From Caryophanales bacterium UBA7278 (lineage in GTDB: Bacteria; Bacillota_I; Bacilli_A; RFN20; CAG-826): a DNA stretch of 20,981 bases. The notes below the pieces were generated by a model. That model ran no database searches, had not been told where the DNA came from, and was given only the letters and a program-made list of their open reading frames with translations. The translations under genes and the position numbers were made by a program. Each line of letters begins with the position of its first letter. Position 1 is the first letter of the stretch. The stretch spans positions 1-20,981 of the forward strand of contig DKRQ01000006.1 in NCBI GenBank assembly GCA_002472275.1, given 5' to 3'. Below are positions 7,441-14,838 of this stretch, in pieces.

Positions 7441-7644
7441 CCAGGTCAACGAAAGCTTCCGGCCATTTCTGGCGCAGTCGGTGAGATAAAGGTTGATCAG
7501 GGTTTGATAAGGGATGCCGGTCTCCTCGGATTGGCTTTTGAAATAGGCGATGGCTTCCACGGAAAGTTTGATTGTCACCGTCTGCTTGGCTTGCTTGACA
7601 TAGGGGTTTCTCTTCCCTTTGCTGAAATCGTATTCCTCTCTCAT
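7432..7644 (-). CDS. BrnA-like ribbon-helix-helix antitoxin, orphan
   Basis: A 70-residue protein. The N-terminal YDFSKGKRNPY precedes a ribbon-helix-helix-like core: the strand QTVTIKLS, then EAIAYFKSQSEETGIPYQTL and INLYLTDCARNG. This is the pattern of BrnA/CopG-type antitoxins, which dimerise on DNA to repress their own operon and neutralise a BrnT-like RNase. No toxin-sized partner gene lies on either side: upstream on the same strand is a two-helix membrane protein, downstream is the convergent DUF523 gene. It may be a solitary transcription regulator or act on a toxin elsewhere. GAGG lies 9 nt before the ATG, and a TATAAAAT -10-like box lies about 30-40 nt upstream. Confidence 0.78.
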   Translation of the reverse strand: MREEYDFSKGKRNPYVKQAKQTVTIKLSVEAIAYFKSQSEETGIPYQTLINLYLTDCARNGRKLSLTWKK

Positions 7645-7745
7645 GGTCGTAACCTCGAAACAATTGCTTTTCTATTTATTTTATACATATCTGAAGCGCA
7701 ACGAAAACATGCGCTCCAACCAAAGGCCAAATTGGTGAAAATGGT

Positions 7746-8006
7746 TTAGTCCAGTTCCTCTTCCTCGTCTTTGGCTTCTTTCCCTTGCGCGCTCTTCCAT
7801 AGAAGCGCGTAGAAAGCGTAACCCATCGTCATGGTGAGCAACGCCCCAAGCCCAAAGAGCATGAAGAATAGGATCCCCCACTTCTCGTTCATGTCCTCGA
7901 ACTTCAAGGTGAAGGATAGAAATGCCCCTAGTAGGAATAGGGCGCCCAGGAAGAAAGGCAAAAACCTCATCGTCTTGGCAATCGAAGCGAATTTCTCGTC
8001 GTTCAT
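7746..8006 (-). CDS. Small two-helix membrane protein
   Basis: 86 residues with two hydrophobic segments, about residues 15-35 (FLPFFLGALFLLGAFLSF) and 44-70, joined by a short charged loop and ending in a strongly acidic tail (KDEEEELD). The family is not recognised. The start is well supported by GGTGGAGG 7 nt before the ATG, and a TATAAA -10-like box lies at 8024-8029. It is divergent from the ABC exporter operon 90 bp away, so a shared regulator is possible, but nothing in the sequence ties the functions together. Confidence 0.75.
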   Translation of the reverse strand: MNDEKFASIAKTMRFLPFFLGALFLLGAFLSFTLKFEDMNEKWGILFFMLFGLGALLTMTMGYAFYALLWKSAQGKEAKDEEEELD

Positions 8007-8083
8007 ACGGATACCTCCACCTATTTATAGGGAAATGGGACGGCAAAAAGTGATTTCGTCCTATTAAAATGCGCGGATTAAAG

Positions 8084-8089
8084 TAAAAT
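8084..8089 (+). promoter_or_regulatory. Putative -10 box of the ABC exporter operon (near-leaderless)
   Basis: TAAAAT, 7 nt before the ATG at 8097, with no Shine-Dalgarno in between or upstream. No convincing -35 hexamer is seen at 16-18 bp. Confidence 0.5.
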
Positions 8090-8096
8090 TCCCTTT

Positions 8097-9896
8097 ATGG
8101 GAAACCTGGGCAAAACTTTCAAGGAGATGATCCAGGGCACGAAGGGCCTCTACGTCGCGTCCTTCGTTTTTCAGTTCCTGATGGTCCTTTTCTCGGTGTT
8201 CACCCAGTTCCTTTCCAAGGTCCTCGTGGACGCGCTTAACGAGACCCTCGGGCCCGGCAACATCGTCGACCCCCTCGAGGGCTTCGTCGTTCAGATCCTC
8301 ACCTTGGGCAAAGGCTACCAATACCTCTACGACAATAAATGGATCCTCCCCACCGCCGTCGCGGTGTCGGGCCTCATCACCGCCTTTGTCTCCTTCTGGA
8401 GGTTCAACCTCCGCACCAAGGCGGGTGCCCGTATAGCCAAAAGGGGCCGCATGAAACTTTATGCCCACTTGGAAAGGCTCCCCTACCGCGAATATAGAAC
8501 CCAGAAAAGCGGCGACCTCATCCAAACCTGCACCCGCGACGTCGACCTCACCAGGAAGTTCATGATGATGGACCTCTCGCAGATGACCTACACCCTTTTC
8601 ACGGTGATCCTCTGCTTCTCCATCCTCTTCTCCATCTCCTGGAAGCTCACCCTCGTCTCCCTCGCCGCCTTCCCCGTCATGTTCGTCTATTCCTTTTTCC
8701 TTATTAAGGAAGTCAGGCGCCGCTTCAGGGCCACCGACGACTCCGAGGCCGTCATGGTCGATAAGATCAGCCAGAACCTTAACGGGGTCAGGGTCATCAA
8801 GGCCTATAACGGCGAGAAGAAGGAAATCGCCGCCTTCGAGGAGACCCTCAAGGACTATGGGAAGAAGTTCGCTAGGGAGAAGAGGCTATCCGCCTTCTTC
8901 TTCGGCAGTTCCGACATCTTCATTTTCGCTAGCCGCACCGTGGCGATCATCTACGCGATCTACCTCGTCTTCGCCCACGAGATCACGGCCGGCACCGTCG
9001 TCATCTCCTACACCTTCGTCAACATGATGGTGTGGCCTCTACGCAACACAGCCACCACTTTGTCTAACCTAGGCCAGACGCTAGCCGCGACCGACCGCAT
9101 CCAGAAGCTCCTCTCCATCGAGCTCGAGGACACCGAAACCGGCTCCCGTCCCGCCATCTCGGGCAATATGGTCTTTGACCACGTTAGTTTTGCTTTCCCT
9201 GACGACCCGAACACCCCGATCCTAGACGACGTCTGCTTCTCCGTGAAGAAAGGCCAGACCGTGGCAATCATGGGCAAAACCGGTTCGGGCAAATCGACGC
9301 TCATCCAGGTCCTTACTAGGCTATATCCCCTCACCGGGGGCAAAATCGTCTTGGACGATGTGGACATCAACGACATCGCCTTGTCCCACCTAAGGAGGAA
9401 CATCGTCCCCGTTTTGCAGGACCCCTTCCTCTTCTCCAAGACCATCTCCCAGAACATCAAGATCGCCAAGCCCGAGGCCACCGAGGAGGATATCCGCAGG
9501 GCCGCCAGGATCGCCGCGGTCGACGGGGCCATCGAGGGCTTCAAGGAAGGCTATGACACCGCGGTCGGCGAAAAGGGCGTGACCCTATCCGGCGGCCAAA
9601 AGCAAAGGGTCGCCATCGCTAGGACCGTCATCTCGGGCGCCCCCATCCTCGTCTTTGACGATTCCCTTTCCGCGGTCGACACCGCCACCGACCTCGCCAT
9701 CCGTTCCGAACTAAAGGAACTCCAAGGCAGTTCCACCGTGCTTTTGATCACCCACCGCGTCATGTCGGCCAAGGACGCCGACCTCATCATCGTCCTCGAC
9801 CATGGCAAAATCGCCGAAATGGGCACTAACGACGAACTCATCCGCAACAACGGACTATACAAACGAATCGCCGACATCCAGTCGAGCCTAGGGTAG
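8097..9896 (+). CDS. ABC exporter half-transporter, degenerate-site subunit
   Basis: 599 residues: a six-helix exporter-type membrane domain (about 1-330) fused to an ATPase domain (about 357-599). Walker A is GKTGSGKS (393-400), Q-loop Gln at QDPF (441), signature LSGGQ (497-501), Walker B ILVFDD (517-522), switch His553. The residue after the Walker B Asp is Asp522, not the catalytic Glu, as in the degenerate-site subunit of heterodimeric exporters such as TM287/288, BmrCD and LmrCD. Its partner is the next gene, 13 bp downstream. Substrates of such pairs are usually drugs, lipids or peptides; none can be named here. The ATG has no ribosome site and sits 7 nt after a TAAAAT box. The coding sequence is strongly biased to GC-ending codons. 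Confidence 0.93.
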   Translation: MGNLGKTFKEMIQGTKGLYVASFVFQFLMVLFSVFTQFLSKVLVDALNETLGPGNIVDPLEGFVVQILTLGKGYQYLYDNKWILPTAVAVSGLITAFVSFWRFNLRTKAGARIAKRGRMKLYAHLERLPYREYRTQKSGDLIQTCTRDVDLTRKFMMMDLSQMTYTLFTVILCFSILFSISWKLTLVSLAAFPVMFVYSFFLIKEVRRRFRATDDSEAVMVDKISQNLNGVRVIKAYNGEKKEIAAFEETLKDYGKKFAREKRLSAFFFGSSDIFIFASRTVAIIYAIYLVFAHEITAGTVVISYTFVNMMVWPLRNTATTLSNLGQTLAATDRIQKLLSIELEDTETGSRPAISGNMVFDHVSFAFPDDPNTPILDDVCFSVKKGQTVAIMGKTGSGKSTLIQVLTRLYPLTGGKIVLDDVDINDIALSHLRRNIVPVLQDPFLFSKTISQNIKIAKPEATEEDIRRAARIAAVDGAIEGFKEGYDTAVGEKGVTLSGGQKQRVAIARTVISGAPILVFDDSLSAVDTATDLAIRSELKELQGSSTVLLITHRVMSAKDADLIIVLDHGKIAEMGTNDELIRNNGLYKRIADIQSSLG

Positions 9897-9909
9897 AAAG
9901 GAGGGAAGC

Positions 9910-11877
9910 ATGCCACCGCGAAGAATCGAAGAAGAAGCGCTGCCGGAGAAACTGAACCTTTCGGTTTGGTTCAAGATCGGCAAATACGCGATGCGCCACT
10001 GGGTTTTCCTTTTGATTTCGCTCCTATGCACCCTCTTCGTCACCTTCTATGACTCGAGCTTCGTCCCCGTCATGAACGCCGGGGCCATCGCCTGCGCCAA
10101 CCAAATCGAACTCGGGGAGCAGGTCGTCTCCGACGTCACAGAGCTCGTCATCCCCGTCACCTTCATCTTCGGCATCAAGGTCGACATGCCCTTCGCCGCC
10201 TACGTGACCTCGATGGGCGTCATGATCTTGGTGCGTTCGGTCCTCATCATCGCGACCTTCTACGCGACGAACATCCTTTCTATGCACATCATGGTCGACC
10301 TCCGCCGCGACACCTTCGCCAAGATCCAGGAACTCTCCTTCTCCTATTTCGACAGGAACTCCTCGGGATGGCTGATCGCCAGGATGCAAAACGACACCTC
10401 CTCGATCGGCGATGTCTTGGCCTGGGCCCTCAACTCGATCCTTTGGTGCGTCTTCGAACTCGTCTTCATCACGGTGACGATGTTCTCCATCAACTGGCAA
10501 TACTCCCTCATCGTCCTGGCCTCGATGCCGGTCATCCTCACGATCACCCCGATCTTCGAAAAGGCCATCCTCAAGGCCAATAGGACCGCCAGGAACGCCT
10601 ACTCCCACTATGTGGGGTATCTCGCCGAATCCATCGATGGCGCCAAGACGGTCAAATCCCTCGCCATCGAGGACGCTAGCTGCGAGGAAGCGGAGAAAAT
10701 CACCGAGGACGTCAGGACCAAGAGGGAATTCGCGGGCCAGCTTAACGCGGTCTTCCAGCCCGTCATCACCCTCATCTTCACCCTCATGATCGCCCTCGTC
10801 ATCCTGGTCGGCTTCCGCTGGCTCAATAACGGCAGGGTCGCGATCGACGTGGCCACGATCATCCTCTTCATCTCCTTCGTCAACGGGGTCAACGACCCCC
10901 TCACCTCCATCGCCGAGATCCTCTCCGAGTTCATGGCGGCCCAAGCCGGCGCCGAGAAGGTCATGCAGCTGCTCGAGGCCAAGGTCGAGATCGCCGATTC
11001 GCCCGAAATCGTGGAAAGGTATGGCACCGTCTTCGATCCGAAGAAGGAAAACTACGAGAAACTTGAAGGCGACATCCGCTTCGAGGACGTCCGCTTCGAC
11101 TATGGTAACGGCATCGAGGTCATCCACCCGCTTAACCTCCACATCGAGAAGGGGACCTCAGTCGCGATCGTCGGCGAGACGGGCTCGGGAAAAACCACCA
11201 CCGTCAACCTCCTCTGCCGCTTTTATGAACCAACGGGGGGCAAGATCTACGTCGACGGGGTCGATTACATGCAACGTTCCCTTGGATGGCTACGTTCCAA
11301 CATCGGCTACGTCCAGCAAACCCCCTTCGTCTTCACGGGCACCTACGCGGAGAACATCCGTTATGGCAACGAGGAAGCGAGCCAAGAAGACATCGAAAAG
11401 GCCGCCAAGATCGTCGGTATCCACGATTTCATCATGTCCTCCAAAAACGGATACGACACCTTCCTTGAAGACGGGGGAGGCGGATTATCGCAGGGCCAAA
11501 AGCAGCTGCTTTCGTTTGCCAGGGCTTTGGTCAGGGACCCCGCGATCCTCATCCTCGACGAGGCGACCTCGAGCATCGACACCGCCACCGAGGCCGAGGT
11601 GCAAAGGGCCATTTCGGGCTTGCTTAAAGGCCGCACCTCCATCGTCATCGCCCATAGGCTTTCCACGATCGTCGGCAGCGACCGCATCCTCTTCATGGAA
11701 CGCGGACGCATTAAAGAGGACGGTTCCCACAAGGAACTCATGGAAAAGAAGGGCGCCTATTACGAGCTTTACATGAATCAGTTCCGCGACCTTAGCATCG
11801 GCGAACAGGTCAAAGCGTTCGAAAAGGACATCGAGGGTCAAAACGTCGACCTTGGGAAACCCTTAAAGGACGAATGA
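9910..11877 (+). CDS. ABC exporter half-transporter, canonical-site subunit
   Basis: 655 residues: a cytoplasmic N-terminus, a six-helix exporter membrane domain (about 30-345) and an ATPase domain (about 388-620) with a C-terminal extension of about 35 residues. Walker A is GETGSGKT (422-429), signature LSQGQ (526-530), Walker B ILILDE with catalytic Glu551, switch His582. The altered signature LSQGQ together with an intact Glu is what is expected of the partner to a degenerate subunit: the composite site using this Walker B and the other subunit's LSGGQ should hydrolyse ATP. The start has an excellent AAAGGAGG 5-6 nt upstream, so this second gene uses ordinary initiation while the first gene appears leaderless. 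No clear terminator is visible after the stop. Confidence 0.95.
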   Translation: MPPRRIEEEALPEKLNLSVWFKIGKYAMRHWVFLLISLLCTLFVTFYDSSFVPVMNAGAIACANQIELGEQVVSDVTELVIPVTFIFGIKVDMPFAAYVTSMGVMILVRSVLIIATFYATNILSMHIMVDLRRDTFAKIQELSFSYFDRNSSGWLIARMQNDTSSIGDVLAWALNSILWCVFELVFITVTMFSINWQYSLIVLASMPVILTITPIFEKAILKANRTARNAYSHYVGYLAESIDGAKTVKSLAIEDASCEEAEKITEDVRTKREFAGQLNAVFQPVITLIFTLMIALVILVGFRWLNNGRVAIDVATIILFISFVNGVNDPLTSIAEILSEFMAAQAGAEKVMQLLEAKVEIADSPEIVERYGTVFDPKKENYEKLEGDIRFEDVRFDYGNGIEVIHPLNLHIEKGTSVAIVGETGSGKTTTVNLLCRFYEPTGGKIYVDGVDYMQRSLGWLRSNIGYVQQTPFVFTGTYAENIRYGNEEASQEDIEKAAKIVGIHDFIMSSKNGYDTFLEDGGGGLSQGQKQLLSFARALVRDPAILILDEATSSIDTATEAEVQRAISGLLKGRTSIVIAHRLSTIVGSDRILFMERGRIKEDGSHKELMEKKGAYYELYMNQFRDLSIGEQVKAFEKDIEGQNVDLGKPLKDE

Positions 11878-11963
11878 GCACATAGGCAAATACCGCCAAT
11901 CTTAAAGGCCGAACCCCCAAAACGTATCACTTTTCACAAAAAACGGACTTTCATATTTCGAGT

Positions 11964-12013
11964 TTCCATGTTACTTTTCGTAACGGGGACCAGTTTTCTA
12001 AACTCGGTACCCA
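11964..12013. other. Intergenic region with two small inverted repeats before the 75-residue gene
   Basis: The 161 bp between the ABC operon and the small gene contain GTTAC-N5-GTAAC and AGTTT-N3-AAACT, the latter flanked by GGACC and GGTACC. These could be operator or leader structures; no confident promoter hexamers were found. Confidence 0.3.
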
Positions 12014-12038
12014 ATACCCCAGGAAGGAAACAGGGAAA

Positions 12039-12266
12039 ATGAAAGTTGGTAAGACCTTCGCATTCGCCCAAATGGTCGAAACCCTCATCACGGAACGCGA
12101 GCTATCCAAAGCGGATTTCCAATCTAGATTCGACCTCACGGAAGATCAGTTCCACCGCTACATGGGCAACGCCAAGCGCTACTTCGCCTTGTTCCATCCC
12201 GAAGCGGAAGTGGTCTACGCGAAAGCGACGAACCTCTATCGCCTACGCCCCTCAAGGAAGCGCTAA
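12039..12266 (+). CDS. Small winged-helix-like protein of unknown function
   Basis: 75 residues, no Cys, no signal or membrane segment. The order of elements (helix FAQMVETLITE; helix-turn-helix-like LSKADFQSRFDLTEDQFHRYMGN; strand pair around EVVYAKATNLYRLR; basic end) resembles a minimal winged-helix DNA-binding domain, but I cannot name a family. The gene is supported by purine-rich AGGAAGG and AGGG upstream of the ATG, its own intergenic leader, and a clean terminator 20 bp after the stop. It stands alone between the ABC operon and fba; whether it regulates either is unknown. Confidence 0.7.
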   Translation: MKVGKTFAFAQMVETLITERELSKADFQSRFDLTEDQFHRYMGNAKRYFALFHPEAEVVYAKATNLYRLRPSRKR

Positions 12267-12286
12267 GGACGCAAAGAAGCAGAAGC

Positions 12287-12310
12287 AGGCCTATACAGGC
12301 CTTTTTCTTT
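12287..12310 (+). terminator. Intrinsic terminator after the 75-residue gene
   Basis: AGGCCT-ATAC-AGGCCT forms a 6-bp perfect stem with a four-base loop, followed by TTTTTCTTT. Confidence 0.85.
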
Positions 12311-12321
12311 ATCATTTTTGT

Positions 12322-12349
12322 GGCGATTCGCCCTTTCGTGCTTCATAAT
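12322..12349 (+). promoter_or_regulatory. Putative fba promoter with GGCGA-T-TCGCC inverted repeat
   Basis: A CATAAT -10-like box at 12344-12349 lies just after the preceding terminator and about 36 nt before the fba ATG. The expected -35 position (12321-12326, TGGCGA) is poor, and an 11-bp inverted repeat GGCGATTCGCC (12322-12332) covers it, so control by a bound regulator is possible. Confidence 0.4.
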
Positions 12350-12385
12350 GTTTCCAACATCACTAACCGGAGGCAAATAAAGACA

Positions 12386-13267
12386 ATGTTAGTCAATGCA
12401 ACCCGTATGTTGAAACTAGCCCACGAAGGCCATTACGCCGTCGGCCATTTCAACATCAACAACCTAGAATGGACCAAGGCCATCCTTCTTGAGGCCGAAG
12501 CCCAGAAATCCCCCGTCATCCTCGGCGTTTCCGAAGGCGCTGGCAAGTACATGGGCGGCTTCAAGGTCGTCGCCGCGATGGTCAAGGCCCTCGACGAGTC
12601 CCTCGGCATCACCGTCCCCGTCGCCCTTCACCTCGACCATGGTTCCTACGAAGGCGTGAAGGCCTGCATCGCAGCCGGCTTCACCTCCGTCATGTTCGAC
12701 GGCTCCTCCCTCCCCTTTGAGGAGAACATCGCCAAGACCAAGGAACTCGTTGATCTCGCCCACGACCATGGCCTCTCCATCGAAGCCGAAGTCGGTGCGA
12801 TCGGCGGTACCGAAGACGGCATCACCGCTGACGGCGAAATCGCCGATCCCGAAGAATGCGCCAAGATCGTCGCCCTCGGCGTCGACTTCCTCGCCGCAGG
12901 CATCGGCAACATCCACGGCATCTACCCCAAGGATTGGACCGGACTCCACATCGACGCCCTTGAGAAGATCCAGAAGGCGACCGGTGGCATCCCCCTCGTC
13001 CTCCATGGCGGCACCGGAATCCCCGACGACCAAATCAAAGCGGCCATCGCCGGTGGCATGTCCAAGATCAACGTCAACACCGACTGCCAGCTCGTCTTCG
13101 CCGAAGCGACCAAGGAATACTGCCTCGCCGGCAAAGCCGACCCCACCGCCGACAACAAGTCCAAGGGCTATGACCCCCGCAAGCTCCTCAAGCCGGGCTT
13201 CGAGGCCATCCGCGCCAAGGTCAAAGAGAAAATGGAACTCTTTGGCTCCGTCGGCAAAGCCGCTTAA
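12386..13267 (+). CDS. fba: Class II fructose-1,6-bisphosphate aldolase
   Basis: A 293-residue zinc-dependent enzyme that reversibly cleaves fructose 1,6-bisphosphate into dihydroxyacetone phosphate and glyceraldehyde 3-phosphate in the cytoplasm (glycolysis/gluconeogenesis). Family hallmarks are clear: GHFNINN near the N-terminus, LHLDHG with catalytic Asp84 and zinc ligand His85, EAEVGAIGG (131-141), GNIHG with zinc ligand His177, LHGGTGIPDD with zinc ligand His207, and the phosphate-binding KINVNTD near 227-233. An upstream in-frame ATG at 12320 is rejected because the family begins at MLVNA and a GGAGG site (12369-12373) precedes the ATG at 12386. Monocistronic: its own promoter region and terminator. 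Codon use is strongly GC-biased, as expected for a highly expressed glycolytic gene. Confidence 0.97.
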   Translation: MLVNATRMLKLAHEGHYAVGHFNINNLEWTKAILLEAEAQKSPVILGVSEGAGKYMGGFKVVAAMVKALDESLGITVPVALHLDHGSYEGVKACIAAGFTSVMFDGSSLPFEENIAKTKELVDLAHDHGLSIEAEVGAIGGTEDGITADGEIADPEECAKIVALGVDFLAAGIGNIHGIYPKDWTGLHIDALEKIQKATGGIPLVLHGGTGIPDDQIKAAIAGGMSKINVNTDCQLVFAEATKEYCLAGKADPTADNKSKGYDPRKLLKPGFEAIRAKVKEKMELFGSVGKAA

Positions 13268-13288
13268 TCCAAGCAAAACCATCGAAAT

Positions 13289-13316
13289 GGACCGCAAATC
13301 GCGGTCCTTTTCTTTT
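13289..13316 (+). terminator. Intrinsic terminator after fba
   Basis: GGACCGC pairs perfectly with GCGGTCC around an AAATC loop, followed by TTTTCTTTT. Confidence 0.93.
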
Positions 13317-13346
13317 GCGGTTTTTTGTGAAAGTGCCTGTAAAGTA

Positions 13347-13430
13347 TGTTGGTTTTGTGGTGAGCAAGCCAAATTCACTTGTTGGTTTTGTGGTGAGATG
13401 GTATATTTTGGCTGTTGGTTTTGTGGTGAG
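13347..13430 (+). repeat. Three 18-bp direct repeats at exact 33-bp period (iteron-like)
   Basis: TGTTGGTTTTGTGGTGAG occurs identically at 13347-13364, 13380-13397 and 13413-13430. The two 15-bp spacers differ completely. The start-to-start distance is 33 bp in both cases, about three helical turns, so the copies face the same side of DNA. The array fills the space between the fba terminator and the GTG start of the DUF4143 ATPase, which begins 8 nt after the last copy. Each copy ends in GGTGAG, and in the last copy this can serve as the ribosome site. Confidence 0.95.
13379..13407 (+). promoter_or_regulatory. Putative promoter of the DUF4143 ATPase inside the repeat array
   Basis: TTGTTG (13379-13384), 17-bp spacer, TATATT (13402-13407). 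The -35 box and spacer lie in repeat copy 2 and the -10 box in the second spacer, so transcription would start at about 13414, at the head of copy 3. The -35 box matches the consensus at only three positions. Confidence 0.4.
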
Positions 13431-13437
13431 ATGAATA

Positions 13438-14838
13438 GTGGAAAACCTTGACGAGTATGAAATTGCTTTGCAATACGGCGACTATATCGAACGTGACGTC
13501 TATTTGAAACTGCTAAAATGGAAGAAAGAAGACGCCCGTGAACATAAGTGTTTATTTTTGCGCGGTGCGAGGCGAGTCGGGAAATCCTGCCTTGCCCTGG
13601 AGTTCGCTCACAAGGAATACCGCTCGTTCATCAAAATCTCCTTCGACCGTGCCACCAAGGAGGTTAAGGACCTTTTCATCAACTCCTTGGAGGATCTTGA
13701 TTTGTTCTATGATCGGATTTCCATTGCCTATGGCAAGGAACTCTTCGTCGGGGAATCGCTTATCATTTTGGATGAAATCCAGCTTTTCAAACCGGCTAGA
13801 CAGGCGATCAAAACACTGATCCTCGATGGGCGATACGACATAATGGAAACCGGTTCCTTGGCTTCGATAGTGAAGAAAGGAAGCGATGGGGATTCCTATC
13901 TTCTGCCTAGTGAAGAAGTAAAACTCGTTGTTCACCCCATCACTTTCAAGGAATACCTGCGGGCCGCCAAAAAAACGGACATGGCTGCGTTCATCGAGAA
14001 AACCATTGCAATGAAGAAGCCCTTTTCCGCGGCCTATCGGAGCATTTACAAGGAATTCCGGGAATACCTCTTCGTTGGTGGAATGCCTAGGTGCGTTGCG
14101 ACCTACCTCAAAACGAAGGATCTAGTTAAAGTCGAAGAGGAGAAACGGGCCATCCTCGAACTCTACTACGATGATTTCAACAGACAGGAGAACGTCTACC
14201 CGGTCTACCTCACCTCAATCTTTAATTTGATTCCAAGCGAACTATCCAATCACGATAAGCGTTTCAAGCTCTCCCACATCAATTCCAGCGCAAGGGCAAG
14301 GGAATATGGCTCCGCTTTCAATTGGCTAAAAAACGCCTATATCGTCAACCTTTGTCTTCAATCGACCGACCCATCCGTCGTCCCGGTACTAAACGCGAAC
14401 GGGGATTCCATAAAAGCCTATTTTATCGATACGGGCCTTTTATATTCCCTTTCGTTTATGAAGACCACGGAAAACGAGCTTTTTTATAAATCGTTGGTTT
14501 TGGACAAACTTCACATCAATGAGGGCATGTTCATGGAGAACTACGTCGCACAGGTTCTCAAGACGAAAGGCTATCGCGATTTGTTCTTCTATGAGAAAAG
14601 GGAGAAAGTCAACTCGAGAACCATCATGGAAATTGATTTCCTCTCTATCGAGAATAGAAAGGTGACACCGATAGAGGTTAAATCATCGGATCGTTTTACC
14701 ATCACTTCTCTGACCAAATTCAAAAAAGCCTTTGGCAACAGGGTTACTTCCGGCATCGTCGTTTATGATGGCGACTACAAAAACGAGGACGGAATCGTTT
14801 ACGTTCCAATTTTCGCTTTGGACTGGTATTTGGGATAG
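13438..14838 (+). CDS. AAA-type ATPase with DUF4143 C-terminal nuclease-like domain
   Basis: 466 residues. The N-terminal AAA_14 ATPase has Walker A GARRVGKS (43-50), Walker B LIILDE (108-113) and a sensor-like TGS (138-140); VHPITFKEYL (165-172) is the typical family signature. The DUF4143 part ends in a PD-(D/E)xK-like arrangement: Glu367, Asp400 in EIDF and EVK at 413-415, suggesting a restriction-endonuclease-like fold with intact acidic residues. The biological role of this widespread, often multi-copy family is not established. GTG is the first usable start: an in-frame TGA lies directly upstream, and GGTGAG sits 7 nt before it. The gene is visibly AT-richer than its neighbours, with different codon choice, suggesting acquisition. 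It is preceded by 33-bp-period repeats and stands alone. Confidence 0.92.
   Translation: MENLDEYEIALQYGDYIERDVYLKLLKWKKEDAREHKCLFLRGARRVGKSCLALEFAHKEYRSFIKISFDRATKEVKDLFINSLEDLDLFYDRISIAYGKELFVGESLIILDEIQLFKPARQAIKTLILDGRYDIMETGSLASIVKKGSDGDSYLLPSEEVKLVVHPITFKEYLRAAKKTDMAAFIEKTIAMKKPFSAAYRSIYKEFREYLFVGGMPRCVATYLKTKDLVKVEEEKRAILELYYDDFNRQENVYPVYLTSIFNLIPSELSNHDKRFKLSHINSSARAREYGSAFNWLKNAYIVNLCLQSTDPSVVPVLNANGDSIKAYFIDTGLLYSLSFMKTTENELFYKSLVLDKLHINEGMFMENYVAQVLKTKGYRDLFFYEKREKVNSRTIMEIDFLSIENRKVTPIEVKSSDRFTITSLTKFKKAFGNRVTSGIVVYDGDYKNEDGIVYVPIFALDWYLG

Noticed and set aside
10024..11142. 372-codon minus-strand frame within the second ABC subunit gene
   Set aside because: Extremely Asp/Glu/Gly/Arg-rich with no domain; an antisense shadow of an unmistakable ABC transporter gene.
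12320..12385. Longer fba start at ATG 12320
   Set aside because: It overlaps the promoter region, lacks a ribosome site, and the family N-terminus begins at the ATG at 12386, which has GGAGG upstream.
12464..13378. 304-codon minus-strand frame opposite fba
   Set aside because: Antisense shadow of the aldolase, which has full active-site motifs; the composition is biased to Gly/Asp/Val.
13347..13430. CRISPR array
   Set aside because: Repeats of 18 bp with 15-bp spacers are too short, there are only three copies, and no cas gene is present.
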